From NCBI GenBank assembly GCA_029624815.1, contig JARSSH010000057.1, positions 110,611 to 174,610 on the forward strand: a stretch of DNA of 64,000 bases, given 5' to 3'. This DNA is from Candidatus Competibacter sp. (GTDB lineage Bacteria > Pseudomonadota > Gammaproteobacteria > Competibacterales > Competibacteraceae). This document shows positions 17,356-28,188 of the stretch, in pieces. The number at the start of each line of letters is the position of its first letter. Positions within the stretch are counted from its first letter, which is position 1. Both the position numbers and the translations under genes were made by a program. The notes below the pieces were generated by a model, which was not told the origin of the DNA, did no database searches, and worked only from the letters and a program-made list of their open reading frames with translations.

Positions 17356-19065
17356 TCATTTTTCCAGCACGTATCGACCGGGCGCCGCTTCCAGGGGCGG
17401 GTAAGCGGCGCTGCCCGGAGCCGGTGCGTCGACCAACGGCCCGCAGCGTTCGCCAAGCCAGCGGCTCCAGTCGTCCCACCACGACCCCGCGACCTTGGCG
17501 GTGTTTTCCCGCCAAACCTCCGGATCGTGCAGGCCGCTGGCGTCTCCAACCCAGTAGCGCCGCTTGGGTGGCGTCGCCGGTGGATTGATGATGCCGAGAA
17601 TATGTCCGGAAGTAGCCAGGACATAGCGCGCCGGGCCGCCGGTCAGCCCGCAGAGCCGGAAGGTTTGGCGCCAGGGCGCGATGTGGTCCTGTTCGGCGCC
17701 AACCGCGTACAACGGTTGGTCGATCAAGCTCAAATCAAGCCGGCGTCCGCCGATCTCCAGTTCGCCCGGCCGTGCCAGCCGGTTGTTCAGATAAAGCTCT
17801 CTCAAGTAAAATTCGTGCATCGCCGCCGGCATGCGTGTGGTATCGCAATTCCAGAACAGTACGTCGCTGGGCGGCAGTTCCTCACCGTACAGGTAGCTGT
17901 GAATCGCGTAGTGCCAGATCAGGCTGTTGGGCCGCAGCAGCCGGAAAGCGCTGGCCATGTCGGCGCCATCCAGGTAGCCGTCGGCGTTCATGCGCTTGCG
18001 CAGGAATTCGAAGCTGTCCTCGCTCAGGAAGGCGCCGATTTCACCGGGATCCTGAAAGTCCACCAGCGTGGTGAAGGTCGTCCAGTGGGCGACCGGGCTG
18101 GCGGCGCGGTCGCCGGGATCGGCGTTGAGCCAGGCCAGCAACATCGCCAGCGCGGTGCCGCCCAGGCAATAGCCGGTGGCATGAACCTGGGGAACGCCGC
18201 AAATGGCGCGGGCCGTTTCCAACGCCGGCCTTACCCCATGCAGCAGATAGTCGTCCAGCGTTGTCGCCCGCGCTCCTGGAGCCGGGTTCTTCCAACTGGT
18301 GACGAACACGGTAAAGCCTCGCTCAACCAGATAACGCGCCAGACTGTTGCGCGGGCCGAGATCCATGATGTAGTACTTGTTGATCCACGGCGCGATCAGA
18401 ACCATGGGTATGGCATGGACTCGTTCGGTGGCGGGTGCGTATTGAATCAGCTCCAGCAGGTCGTTGCGCAGCACCACCTGACCGGGGGTGGCGGCCAGGT
18501 CGCGCCCGACCTTAAAGGCGTCCGGCTCCACCATCCGCACTTCGCCGGCGGCGGCGTCGCGCAGCCAGTTTTGCAGTCCCCATAACACGCTATGGCCATG
18601 GCTGGCGATACCGCGCCGCAGAGCTTCGGGATTGGTCCAGAAAAAGTTGCTGGGCGCGATGGCGTCCAGCCACTGCCGAATCCAGAAAGCGGCCCGTTGC
18701 CGGCGCGGTGGCTCGATGCCTTCGGTAGCGTAGATGGCGTTTTCCAGCCAGCGGCTATACAGCAGGTACATCTCTTTCAGATAAGCAAAGCCGGGTTGTT
18801 CGCTCCAGGCCGAGTCTTGAAAGCGTTCGTCGCGGAGAACGGGGGTCACCGCCGGGTCACTGGGAATGCCCAGGCCGGTTTGAGCGAAACGCTCGTGAAC
18901 GCGGTGGCCGTCCAATGCCAACCCTTGCAAACTGGCGGCCAAGCGTTCGGGCTGCCGCAGCCAGGCCTGCTGCACCGCCAGGCTGGAACCGATTATATCG
19001 AACGGGTCGAGCATGGATCCGGATCGGGGGGAAGCAGCCGGTTTGCTGGATATTTGAGCATTCAT
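17356..19065 (-). CDS. phaC: Poly(3-hydroxyalkanoate) synthase, class I-like
   Basis: Polymerises 3-hydroxyacyl-CoA into PHA storage granules. ATG 19065 follows GGAG; the 637-aa longer frame has no ribosome site. At 569 aa it fits class I. The lipase-like box is GYCLGGT with nucleophile Cys300; the Asp lies in YAVGAEQDHIAPW and the His in ATSGHILGI. Other PhaC blocks are VLIAPWINKYYIMDL and VFVTSWKNP. No phaA, phaB or phasin gene lies beside it, so precursor supply is encoded elsewhere. Confidence 0.93.
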   Translation of the reverse strand: MNAQISSKPAASPRSGSMLDPFDIIGSSLAVQQAWLRQPERLAASLQGLALDGHRVHERFAQTGLGIPSDPAVTPVLRDERFQDSAWSEQPGFAYLKEMYLLYSRWLENAIYATEGIEPPRRQRAAFWIRQWLDAIAPSNFFWTNPEALRRGIASHGHSVLWGLQNWLRDAAAGEVRMVEPDAFKVGRDLAATPGQVVLRNDLLELIQYAPATERVHAIPMVLIAPWINKYYIMDLGPRNSLARYLVERGFTVFVTSWKNPAPGARATTLDDYLLHGVRPALETARAICGVPQVHATGYCLGGTALAMLLAWLNADPGDRAASPVAHWTTFTTLVDFQDPGEIGAFLSEDSFEFLRKRMNADGYLDGADMASAFRLLRPNSLIWHYAIHSYLYGEELPPSDVLFWNCDTTRMPAAMHEFYLRELYLNNRLARPGELEIGGRRLDLSLIDQPLYAVGAEQDHIAPWRQTFRLCGLTGGPARYVLATSGHILGIINPPATPPKRRYWVGDASGLHDPEVWRENTAKVAGSWWDDWSRWLGERCGPLVDAPAPGSAAYPPLEAAPGRYVLEK

Positions 19066-19141
19066 GTCGGTTCTCCTTCGCCGCGTCTCAGACATTACAC
19101 ATATTATTATAGTGCCTTTTGTGGCGGACAGTTCCGCCATT

Positions 19142-21298
19142 TCACCGCCGCGCGATCCGCCAGCAATGATGGATTTTGGGCTGGCGGGCAAAATCGGGCG
19201 GCAGTGTGCGCCGGCTCCAGTCTTCGATCCACAGATCGGCCAAGGCCTCCCGGTCCAGCCGGAACGCACGACGGTTGGTGGAGAAAATCAGCACGCCGTC
19301 CGGCGCCAGCAGCCGTAGCGCTTGGCGCAGCAGGTCGACGTGATCCCGCTGCGCATCGAACGATTCCACGAGCCGCCTGGAGTTGGAAAAAGTCGGTGGG
19401 TCGAGAAAAATCAAGTCGTAGCATTCCCGCGCCTGGTCCAGCCATTGTCGGCAGTCGGCCCGAATCAGTGCGTGGCGAGGGCCAGCGATGCCGTTCAGCG
19501 CCAGATTGCGCTGGGCCCAGTCCAGATAGGTTGCCGACAGATCCACGGTGGTGGTGCTGGCCGCGCCACCCAGCGCGGCGCAAACGGTCGCCGTGCCGGT
19601 ATAACCGAACAGGTTGAGGAAACGCCGCCCGGCCGCCAGTTCGGCCAACCGCCGCCGGGTGATGCGGTGATCGAGGAACAGCCCGGTATCCAGGTAATCG
19701 GTGAAGTTCACCCAGAAACGGGCTGCTCCTTCGCGAACTTCATGGAAGCGTCCCTGTTCGGCCCGCTTCTGGTACTGGCTGGCGCCCCGCTGTCGCTGCC
19801 GGATCTTGAGGAAGAGCTGTTCCGGCGGTAGCTCCAGCAGCGCCGGCAGCACCGTCAGCACCTGTTCCAGTCGTGTGCGCGCCTTGGCGGGATCAATGCT
19901 GGATGGCGGTGCGTATTCCTGTACGTGCAGCCATTGTTCGTAACGGTCCACCGCCACCGCGTATTCCGGCAGGTCGGCGTCGTACAAACGGTAGCAGCGC
20001 ACGCCTTCCCGCTCCGCCCAGTGGCCAAGATGCCGCAGATTTTTGCGCAGTCGGTTGATGAAGCCCTCGGCGCCGTTTTCGATCGCCCGCTCCAAAATCC
20101 GGGTTCGGGCGCGCTGGTCGGCGGTGTCCCGGTCGACGAAGAAGGCCGGTTCGACCCGAAAGCGCAGCAACCGGCATTCCAGCGGGCCGTTGTAAAAGAC
20201 ATGGGTTTTTTCGGCGCGCAGCCCCATGCGCTTGCCGAGTTCGGGGTTGCCGGTGAGGATCGCGGCCCGCCAGCCGCCAAAACGGGCTTTCAGCCGCTCG
20301 CCGATTTGGCGGTATAACTCGGCCAGATCGTCTTGTTCGCCCAAGCGTTCGCCGTAGGGCGGGTTGGCGATCAACAATCCCGGCGAATCCTTCGGCGGAT
20401 CGACATCGATCAGTTCTCGCTGCTCGATGTCGATTCGGTTCGCCACCCCGGCGTGGCCGGCGTTGATCCGTGCGGCCCGCACGGCTTTGGGATCGCGATC
20501 GCTGGCCAGAATCGGCGGGATGCGGGCCAGACCAGCCTCCCGACGTTGCCGCGCTTCGGCCAGCAGTCGGTTCCACAACACCGGCACATGGCCCAGCCAG
20601 CCGCTGAACCCCCAGCGCTCGCGCGACAGGCCGGGCGCCCGGTCGCCGGCGATCCAGGCGGCTTCGATGGCCAGCGTGCCCGAGCCGCACAGCGGATCGA
20701 GCAAGGGGCCGCCGGCCGCGGCGATGACCGGCCAGCCGGCTTTTAGCAGCAGAGCGGCAGCCAGGGTTTCCTTGAGAGGCGCTAGCACCGTGGCCGCGCG
20801 GTAACCGCGTCGGTGCAAGCTGTCGCCGGACAAGTCGAGGCCGATGGTGGCGTGGCCATCGCGGGCCTGAACCTGAATGCGCAGGTCCGGTCTCAGCCGG
20901 TCGACACCTGGCCGTCGGCCACAATGCGCCCGAAACCGGTCGACGATGGCGTCCTTGACCCGCTGCGCACCGTAATGGCCGTGATCGATGCCGGCGCAGG
21001 CGCCGCCAAAATCCACGGCGAGCGTGCCGTCCGGGTCCAGATGCTCCTCCCAGGACTGCTCGTAAACCCCACTGTAAAGTTCGTCGGCATCGGCGGCGGG
21101 GATTTCGGCCAGCACCAGCACCACCCGGCTGGCGGTCCGCGACCACAGGCAGGCGCGGTAAGCGAGTTCCAGCGGTCCCTGAAAACGGATGCCGCCGCGA
21201 ACGGGTTTGATCTCCGCCGCGCCCAGTCCAGACAGTTCCATCGCCAATAACGGTTCGACGCTGGCCGGCGCGGTGGCGATAAAGCTTGGTTCGTCCAT
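19142..21298 (-). CDS. rlmL: Bifunctional 23S rRNA methyltransferase RlmKL
   Basis: Modifies 23S rRNA at G2445 (m2G, N-terminal RlmL) and G2069 (m7G, C-terminal RlmK). The 718-aa length matches the fused gammaproteobacterial enzyme. Visible blocks: THUMP-like N-terminus, SAM motif DPLCGSGTLAIEAAW, catalytic ANPPYGERLG, then in the second half FLNLFGYTGTATVCAALGGA and DPPTFSNSRR. Four bases separate its start from the upstream deacylase stop, indicating an operon. Confidence 0.95.
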   Translation of the reverse strand: MDEPSFIATAPASVEPLLAMELSGLGAAEIKPVRGGIRFQGPLELAYRACLWSRTASRVVLVLAEIPAADADELYSGVYEQSWEEHLDPDGTLAVDFGGACAGIDHGHYGAQRVKDAIVDRFRAHCGRRPGVDRLRPDLRIQVQARDGHATIGLDLSGDSLHRRGYRAATVLAPLKETLAAALLLKAGWPVIAAAGGPLLDPLCGSGTLAIEAAWIAGDRAPGLSRERWGFSGWLGHVPVLWNRLLAEARQRREAGLARIPPILASDRDPKAVRAARINAGHAGVANRIDIEQRELIDVDPPKDSPGLLIANPPYGERLGEQDDLAELYRQIGERLKARFGGWRAAILTGNPELGKRMGLRAEKTHVFYNGPLECRLLRFRVEPAFFVDRDTADQRARTRILERAIENGAEGFINRLRKNLRHLGHWAEREGVRCYRLYDADLPEYAVAVDRYEQWLHVQEYAPPSSIDPAKARTRLEQVLTVLPALLELPPEQLFLKIRQRQRGASQYQKRAEQGRFHEVREGAARFWVNFTDYLDTGLFLDHRITRRRLAELAAGRRFLNLFGYTGTATVCAALGGAASTTTVDLSATYLDWAQRNLALNGIAGPRHALIRADCRQWLDQARECYDLIFLDPPTFSNSRRLVESFDAQRDHVDLLRQALRLLAPDGVLIFSTNRRAFRLDREALADLWIEDWSRRTLPPDFARQPKIHHCWRIARR

Positions 21299-21301
21299 GC
21301 G

Positions 21302-21790
21302 TTAATCCTCGATGGCAACGTTGACCAATACCGGTTGGAGCAATCGCCGGACGTCGGTTGGCGTCAGACCGACCAGCAGGCCGCGCCGGCCGCCGTTGAG
21401 ATAAATCAGTGGCAATTCCAGGATGCTGGCTTCCAGGTAGACCGGCATGGGCTTGCGGGTACCGAAGGGCGAGGTGCCGCCAACCGGATAACCGCTGTGT
21501 TTGTGAGCCACGGTCGGGTCGCAGGGATGGACGGTCTTGACGCCCAACTGCCGGGCCAGCTCGCGGGTGGATATCTTGCGGTCGCCGTGCATCAGCACAA
21601 TCAGCGGTTGTCGCCGGTCGTCTTCCATGATCAGGGTTTTAATTACGCAATGTTCATTTACCCCTAGGCAGCGCGCACCGTGAGCGGTGCCGCCACGCTC
21701 TTCATAAGCGTACGGATATACACCGAAGACAATTTGGTGGTTCCGCAGGAATCGGATTGCGGGGGTCATTGAAAATTTAATTTTGCTCAT
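21302..21790 (-). CDS. YbaK/EbsC-type aminoacyl-tRNA deacylase
   Basis: Predicted trans-editing deacylase, likely hydrolysing Cys-tRNA(Pro). 162 aa, usual for YbaK. Conserved features: N-terminal TPAIRFLRNHQIVFGVYPY, the substrate-site HPCDPTVAHKHSGYPVGG and the tail LVGLTPTDVRRLLQPV. First gene of a two-gene unit with rlmKL; upstream lies an AT-rich, palindrome-containing gap. Confidence 0.85.
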   Translation of the reverse strand: MSKIKFSMTPAIRFLRNHQIVFGVYPYAYEERGGTAHGARCLGVNEHCVIKTLIMEDDRRQPLIVLMHGDRKISTRELARQLGVKTVHPCDPTVAHKHSGYPVGGTSPFGTRKPMPVYLEASILELPLIYLNGGRRGLLVGLTPTDVRRLLQPVLVNVAIED

Positions 21791-22141
21791 TGCATTTTTT
21801 CAGGAGGCTTGTTGTTTATTTGCCTAATTGATAATTGTCGCAAATAAAATAAAAATATTATCATTTATGATAATATCCAGCGCAAAGAAATGGTAATATT
21901 AAAATATGTATATGTAAAATAATATTTTTTAAATAGAACTGTTTCAATTCGAGATGAGATCCTCACTGGAGCGATTATTTAGCAAGGGTATTTGAATATT
22001 CGGGTAAATGCCGGGAAATCAATTTTTGTTGTTCAATGGCAAAAAAATAGTGGTATGTCTGATTCTTGATTTGGCAAACTTGATTTGCTTAGATGAAGCG
22101 AAAGCTCACCATAAGCTCGTTGCTGGGAGGATTTTACGACA
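21791..22141. other. AT-rich divergent intergenic region
   Basis: 351 bp without a gene, markedly AT-rich from about 21800 to 22100. It holds a perfect inverted repeat at 21855-21876 and lies between the divergent deacylase and DUF882 genes, so promoters for both are expected. A good ribosome site (GGGAGG) precedes the DUF882 start. Confidence 0.7.
21855..21876. promoter_or_regulatory. Perfect AT-rich palindrome, possible operator
   Basis: ATATTATCAT and ATGATAATAT flank a TT loop with no mismatch. It contains ATTATC/GATAAT hexamers as in Fur-type sites but in a different arrangement, so a regulator cannot be named. Confidence 0.5.
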
Positions 22142-22738
22142 ATGAGAACAGACGTAGCGCTTCAATCGGGCGGCAATAACAACGAAGAGCGTCGGCCGGA
22201 GCCAGGCAGGCGAGGATTCCTGAAACTGGCGGTGGGCGGGCTTGGGATCCTGGCTTTGACGCCGACGCTGCTGGAGGCGGCTATCCGGCGCGACCGCTAC
22301 CTTCTGTTCTACAACCCCAATACCGGCGAGAGTGTCCGCCAGGTCTACTGGACTCCCCGGGACGGTTATATCCGCGAAGCCATCGGCGAGGTGAGCTGGG
22401 GGCTGCGCGACCATCATAACGACCAGGTCAAGCTGTTCGATTCCAATGTCCTGGATCAGCTTTACGCCTTGCAAGTGCAAGTCAGCCCCGGCCGGCCGGT
22501 GCATGTCATCAGTGGCTACCGCTCGCCAAGCACCAACAGCATGCTGCGCGAGCACAGCCGGCGCGTGGCCCGCAACAGCTACCATATCCAGGCCATGGCG
22601 CTCGATATCCGCCTGCCGGAAGGCCGGCTATCGGATCTCTATCAGGCGGCCCGTTCGCTGGGCGCGGGAGGGGTCGGCTACTACCCCCGTTCCAACTTCA
22701 TTCACGTCGACAGCGGCCCGGTGCGTTACTGGAGCTGA
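22142..22738 (+). CDS. Tat-exported DUF882 / YcbK-like M15 peptidase family protein
   Basis: Likely acts on peptidoglycan peptides in the periplasm. A twin-arginine signal (RRGFLKLAVGGLGILAL) is clear. The domain shows VISGYRSPSTNSML, the metal-ligand segment SYHIQAMALDIRLP and FIHVDSGPVRYW, the pattern of the zinc D-Ala-D-Ala-peptidase-like fold (YcbK/DUF882). 198 aa is typical. Transcribed alone; a G/C-rich inverted repeat follows before the convergent TRAP genes. Confidence 0.85.
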   Translation: MRTDVALQSGGNNNEERRPEPGRRGFLKLAVGGLGILALTPTLLEAAIRRDRYLLFYNPNTGESVRQVYWTPRDGYIREAIGEVSWGLRDHHNDQVKLFDSNVLDQLYALQVQVSPGRPVHVISGYRSPSTNSMLREHSRRVARNSYHIQAMALDIRLPEGRLSDLYQAARSLGAGGVGYYPRSNFIHVDSGPVRYWS

Positions 22739-22754
22739 GAGGGCGCACCGAGAA

Positions 22755-22816
22755 CCCTTTTCCCCTTGGAACCCTTCCCCCTTTGGGGAAAGGTTTGGAG
22801 GGAAGGGGAGAAAAGG
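22755..22816. repeat. Nested inverted repeats between convergent genes
   Basis: CCTTTTCCCCTT (22756-22767) pairs imperfectly with AAGGGGAGAAAAGG (22803-22816), enclosing TTCCCC/GGGGAA at 22775-22790. It lies in the gap between two convergent stop codons, so it may serve as a two-way terminator, or be a REP-like element. Confidence 0.5.
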
Positions 22817-22831
22817 CTCGGAGAGGGAAGG

Positions 22832-24109
22832 CTAGAACAACAACCGCGGCAGGAACAGGCTGACTTGCGGGATATAGGTGACGATGATCAGGAAGCTCAG
22901 CATCACCATCAGCCAGGGCATCGCGGCTTTCACCACTTCCCACAGCGGCATGCCGGTCACCCCGGCGGTGACGAACAGATTCAAGCCCACCGGCGGCGTG
23001 ATCATGCCGATTTCCATGTTGACCGTCATGATGATGCCCAGGTGGATCGGATCGATGCCCAACTGGACGGCGATGGGGAAAAAGATCGGCGCCAGGATCA
23101 GCAGGATCGACGACGGCTCCATGAAGTTGCCGGCGATCAGCAGCACGATGTTGACCACGATCAGGAATTGCCAGCCCGACAGTCCCCAGCCGACGATGGT
23201 TTCCGCCATGACCTGCGGGATGCGCTCGGTGGTCAACACATGGGCGAACAGCATGGCGTTGGAGATGATGAACAGCAGCATCACCGTAACCTTGCCGGCG
23301 TCCGCGAACACCCGCGGCACGTCGCGGAAGCCCATGTCGCGATGGATGAACAGGGCGACCACGAAAGCGTAAACCGCGGCGACCGCCGCTGCTTCGGTAG
23401 CGGTGAAGAAGCCGCCGTAGATGCCGCCCAGCACCACGATGATCAAACCCAAGCCCCAAATCGCCTCCCGGGTCGCCACCAGCAACTCCTTCAGCGATAC
23501 CCGTTCCTGCAGCGGAATTTTCATCTTCTTGGCGCTGATATAAATCGCCAACATGAGCATCAGGCCCAGCACGATGCCGGGTATCACTCCCGCCATGAAC
23601 AACTGACCGACCGAGGTTTCGGTGGCGGCGGCGTAGACCACCATCACAATCGACGGTGGAATCAAAATCCCCAAGGTGCCGGCGTTACAGATAATACCGG
23701 CGGCGTATTTCTGCGGGTAGCCGCCCTTGACCATGGCGCCGATGACGATGGAGCCGATTGCGGCCACGGTGGCCGGCGACGAGCCCGACACCGCCGCGAA
23801 CAACATGCAGGCCAGCACCGAAGCGATGGCCATGCCGCCGGTGATATGGCCGACGGCGGCGATGGCGAAGCGAATCAGCCGCTTGGCCACTCCGCCCGTG
23901 GTCAGAAAGGCCGAGGCCAGCACGAAATACGGAATCGCCAACAGCGTGTAATGCTCCATGGTGTCGAACAGCTTGAGCGACATGGAGGCCAGCGAGTCGG
24001 TGGTGAAGAACAGGATGGTCAGGATACTGGCCAGTCCCAGGGAAAAGGCAATGGGGATGCCCATCAACAGGAAGACGAACAGCACGGTAAACAGGAACAG
24101 CGAGGTCAT
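22832..24109 (-). CDS. dctM: TRAP transporter large permease (DctM)
   Basis: Ion-coupled transport subunit of a tripartite carboxylate importer. 425 aa with about twelve TM helices. DctM signatures: FLLMGIPIAFSLGLASIL, SGSSPATVAAIGSIVIGAM, GILIPPSIVMVVYAAATETS and MITPPVGLNLFV. Its start overlaps the dctQ stop by 4 bp (ATGA). Substrate is set mainly by DctP; the neighbouring CoA-ester genes suggest a C4 or C5 dicarboxylate. Confidence 0.95.
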   Translation of the reverse strand: MTSLFLFTVLFVFLLMGIPIAFSLGLASILTILFFTTDSLASMSLKLFDTMEHYTLLAIPYFVLASAFLTTGGVAKRLIRFAIAAVGHITGGMAIASVLACMLFAAVSGSSPATVAAIGSIVIGAMVKGGYPQKYAAGIICNAGTLGILIPPSIVMVVYAAATETSVGQLFMAGVIPGIVLGLMLMLAIYISAKKMKIPLQERVSLKELLVATREAIWGLGLIIVVLGGIYGGFFTATEAAAVAAVYAFVVALFIHRDMGFRDVPRVFADAGKVTVMLLFIISNAMLFAHVLTTERIPQVMAETIVGWGLSGWQFLIVVNIVLLIAGNFMEPSSILLILAPIFFPIAVQLGIDPIHLGIIMTVNMEIGMITPPVGLNLFVTAGVTGMPLWEVVKAAMPWLMVMLSFLIIVTYIPQVSLFLPRLLF

Positions 24110-24696
24110 GGCGCTTTCTCCTGACGGGCAGGGCCGCCGGCCGGATGCAGGATTTCAACCGCCTCGACCACTTCGACGCCTTCAACCGCCTCGATGGCTT
24201 CGCGGGCCTCGTCAGCCAGTTGCAGTCCCTCCTGCTGACCGAGCACGGTGCGCCAGCCGACTTGCAGCAGCCGCAGCAGCGCCAGGGAAAGACCGATGGG
24301 CAGCATGATGAAGGGCACCCAGCGCGGAACCGGCAAATCCTGGGCTTCGATGCCCAGTTCGTAAAGCTTGTAGACGTAACCGGCTGAGCCGACCAGCATG
24401 ATGATGCAATAGACGCAACAGGCCAGTACCCCAAGCAGGCCGATGGCGCGACGCATCTGGTGCGGAAACTGGCGCACCAGCACGTCGATGCCGATGTGGG
24501 CGCCGGTCTTGATCCCATAGGAAACACCGAACAGCACGAGCCAGGCGAACAGGTAGGTGACCAGTTCCAGCGCCCAGGTAAAGCCGGTGCCCAAGATGTA
24601 GCGGTTGATCACCTGAACGAAGGAAATGGTGACCATCAGCGCCAGTAGCAGGGCGATGAACCCTTCTTCCAGATGATGGACGATGCGGGCAAACAT
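24106..24696 (-). CDS. dctQ: TRAP transporter small permease (DctQ) with charged C-terminal tail
   Basis: Four-helix membrane subunit: ALLLALMVTISFVQVINRYI, ELVTYLFAWLVLFGVSYGIK, and GLLGVLACCVYCIIMLVGS are clear, with FIMLPIGLSLALLRLL last. At 196 aa it is longer than a minimal DctQ because of about 40 extra residues rich in Glu/Val/Ala (AIEAVEGVEVVEAVEI). The function of this tail is unknown. Overlaps dctM. Confidence 0.9.
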   Translation of the reverse strand: MFARIVHHLEEGFIALLLALMVTISFVQVINRYILGTGFTWALELVTYLFAWLVLFGVSYGIKTGAHIGIDVLVRQFPHQMRRAIGLLGVLACCVYCIIMLVGSAGYVYKLYELGIEAQDLPVPRWVPFIMLPIGLSLALLRLLQVGWRTVLGQQEGLQLADEAREAIEAVEGVEVVEAVEILHPAGGPARQEKAP

Positions 24697-24774
24697 GGAA
24701 AACCCTCCAAACGAAAGCTTGGAAAGCGCTTTCCCGACATTTGGGACAACGCCGGGAAAGCGGCCGACGAAGGA

Positions 24775-25835
<1,061 letters not shown>

Positions 25836-25955
25836 AATCGTTCAGGTTCGCGGCGGAACCGGAACCCTAGGGACTAAGCATAGAAAAAAAATAGCGTAAT
25901 GCGCGGACAGGGCGCACAAGGGCGGGTTGTTGCGCCTCGACGCGCAGTGGGGAAA

Positions 25956-26729
25956 TCAACCGCGGATGCCGGTACCCCGGCGCAGCAGCCACAGGCTGTA
26001 ACCGAACAGGACGGCGACGAACAACAGGATGATGGCGAAGGCGAAGCGGATGTCGATGTCCGACACACCCAGGATGCCGTAACGGAAGGCGTTGATCATG
26101 TACAGGATGGGGTTGAGCAGCGACACATCCTGCCAGAATGGCGGCAGCATCTTGATGGAGTAGAAGATGCCGCCCAGATAGATCAGCGGAGTGAGCACGA
26201 ACGTCGGAACCACCGAGATGTCGTCGAAGCTCTTGGCGTAAATGCCGTTGATCAATCCAGCCAGGGCGAACAGCACCGAAGTCAGGACGATCACCGCCAG
26301 CGTGACCAGCGGATGCCGCCACGGCAGTTCGGCGAAAAACAGCGAGATCGCCGCGACCGCGCCGCCCACCGCCAGGCCCCGCGCCACCCCGCCGCCGACG
26401 AAGCCCAGCACGATGATGGTGTTGGGCAGGGGCGAGACCAGCATCTCCTCGATGTGCCGCTGAAACTTGGCGCTGAAGAACGAAGACACCACGTTCGAAT
26501 AGGCGTTGGTGATCACCGCCATCATGATCAGCCCCGGCGCGATGTACTGGGGATAGCCCAATCCTTCCACCGGCCCGATTTGGGCCCCGATCAGCTTGCC
26601 GAAAATGATGAAATACAGGGCGGTGGTCACCGCCGGCGGCAGGATGGTCTGGATCCAGATGCGCAGGAAACGCAGGATTTCCTTGATCAAAATGGTTTGC
26701 AGGGCAATGGACTGGGTGCGAATGTTCAT
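25956..26729 (-). CDS. yadH: ABC-2 type permease, YadH-like
   Basis: Membrane subunit of an ABC exporter. 257 aa with six TM helices; the sequence TILIKEILRFLRIWIQTILP, GLIMMAVITNAYSNVVSSFF and FQRHIEEMLVSPLPNT matches YadH. Its ATPase partner is not adjacent: the YadG-like gene lies at 32429-33361 on the same strand, with a five-gene plus-strand operon in between. Confidence 0.9.
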   Translation of the reverse strand: MNIRTQSIALQTILIKEILRFLRIWIQTILPPAVTTALYFIIFGKLIGAQIGPVEGLGYPQYIAPGLIMMAVITNAYSNVVSSFFSAKFQRHIEEMLVSPLPNTIIVLGFVGGGVARGLAVGGAVAAISLFFAELPWRHPLVTLAVIVLTSVLFALAGLINGIYAKSFDDISVVPTFVLTPLIYLGGIFYSIKMLPPFWQDVSLLNPILYMINAFRYGILGVSDIDIRFAFAIILLFVAVLFGYSLWLLRRGTGIRG

Positions 26730-26890
26730 GGGGGATGGTCGGTTCCGAATCGCTGACGCCGGTTCCTGCTGGCAACAGCGCCATACTCTACTAATATTTC
26801 AATCAGTTTTCATGGCTCGAATAGCGAGGCGCAAACGTGGCGAAAACGGGGCGTCGGGTGAAAACCGTCAAACAACAGGAGGAGGCTGGT

Positions 26891-28174
26891 ATGTCGGACG
26901 AGAACGCGCAAACCGCAACGGAGACGCCTGAGAATTCCGAACGCGCGCCTTCCCAGGAGCACGATCCCCACACCGCGAAATTGCCGATGAGCGGCATTCG
27001 CGTCATCGACGTGGGCACCTTTTTGGCCGGTCCCTACGCGGCTTCGGTGTTGGGCGAGTTCGGCGCCGAGGTGCTCAAGGTCGAGCATCCGCTGGCGGGC
27101 GATCCGATGCGGCGCTTCGGCACGGCGACCAAGCGTCACGACGCCACCCTCGCGTGGCTCAGCGAAGGGCGCAATAAAAAATCGGTGCTGATCGATCTGC
27201 GGCAGAAAGAAGGGGTGCGACTGTTCCTCAGGCTGGTCGAAAAATCCGACGTGCTCATCGAAAATTTTCGGCCGGGGACGATGGAGGAATGGGGCATCGG
27301 CTGGAAAGAACTGAGCGAGGTCAATCCCGGCCTGATTTTTTTGCGGGTGTCGGGCTACGGTCAAACCGGACCCTACCGCCACCGCTCCGGTTTTGCCCAC
27401 ATCGCCCACGCTTTCGGTGGGTTGTCGTATCTGGCCGGTTTTCCGGGCGAGACGCCGGTGGTGCCCGGCACCGCGCCGCTGGGCGATTACCTGTCGAGTC
27501 TGTACGGCGCCATCGGCATCCTGCTGGCGCTGCGCCACCGGGAAAAAACCGGACGCGGCCAAATTGTCGATATCGGCATTTACGAAGCCGTATTCCGCCA
27601 TCTGGATGAAATCGCCGCCTCCTACGGCCTGTTCGGCAAGGTCCGGGAACGCGAGGGCGCCGGCAGTTTCGTCGCGGTGCCGCACGGTCATTTCCGCACC
27701 CGGGACGATAAATGGATCGCCATCGCCTGCACCACCGACAAGATGTTCGAGCGCTTGTCCGAAGCGATGGAACGCCCGGAGCTGGCCTCTTCCCGGTTGT
27801 ACGGCGAACAGCGCAAGCGGCTGGCGGCGCGCGATGAAGTCAACCGGATCGTCATCGAGTGGGTGGGTTCCCTCAGCCGGGAGGAGGTGCTGAGCCGCTG
27901 TCTTGACAAGGAAGTGCCGATCGGCAAGGTCAACAGCATCGCCGATATCTTCGAGGACGAGCATTTCCAGGCGCGTGAAAATCTGGCTCGACTGGAAGAG
28001 CCGGGTTTGGGCGAGGTGGTGGTGCCCGGCGTGACGCCTCGGTTGTCGCTGACACCCGGTCAGATCGGCAACCTCGGGCCGCCGATGGGCAACGCGACCT
28101 ACGAGGTCATGCGCGAGTTACTCGGTTTGTCGGCCGACGAAATCAAGCAACTGCGCCAGCGCAAAATCATCTAG
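26891..28174 (+). CDS. Family III (CaiB/BaiF) CoA-transferase, SmtA-like
   Basis: Moves CoA between acyl-CoA and a free carboxylic acid. ATG 26891 has a strong AGGAGGAGG; the first 30 residues are a polar extension before [20 protein letters not shown]. Family marks: [30 protein letters not shown] and [14 protein letters not shown]. The tandem pair of this 427-aa protein with the following 407-aa paralogue resembles SmtA/SmtB, the two-subunit succinyl-CoA:malate (citramalate) CoA-transferase of the 3-hydroxypropionate bicycle. Exact substrates are inferred from the operon. Confidence 0.8.
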   Translation: MSDENAQTATETPENSERAPSQEHDPHTAKLPMSGIRVIDVGTFLAGPYAASVLGEFGAEVLKVEHPLAGDPMRRFGTATKRHDATLAWLSEGRNKKSVLIDLRQKEGVRLFLRLVEKSDVLIENFRPGTMEEWGIGWKELSEVNPGLIFLRVSGYGQTGPYRHRSGFAHIAHAFGGLSYLAGFPGETPVVPGTAPLGDYLSSLYGAIGILLALRHREKTGRGQIVDIGIYEAVFRHLDEIAASYGLFGKVREREGAGSFVAVPHGHFRTRDDKWIAIACTTDKMFERLSEAMERPELASSRLYGEQRKRLAARDEVNRIVIEWVGSLSREEVLSRCLDKEVPIGKVNSIADIFEDEHFQARENLARLEEPGLGEVVVPGVTPRLSLTPGQIGNLGPPMGNATYEVMRELLGLSADEIKQLRQRKII

Positions 28175-28188
28175 CGAACGAAAGCACC

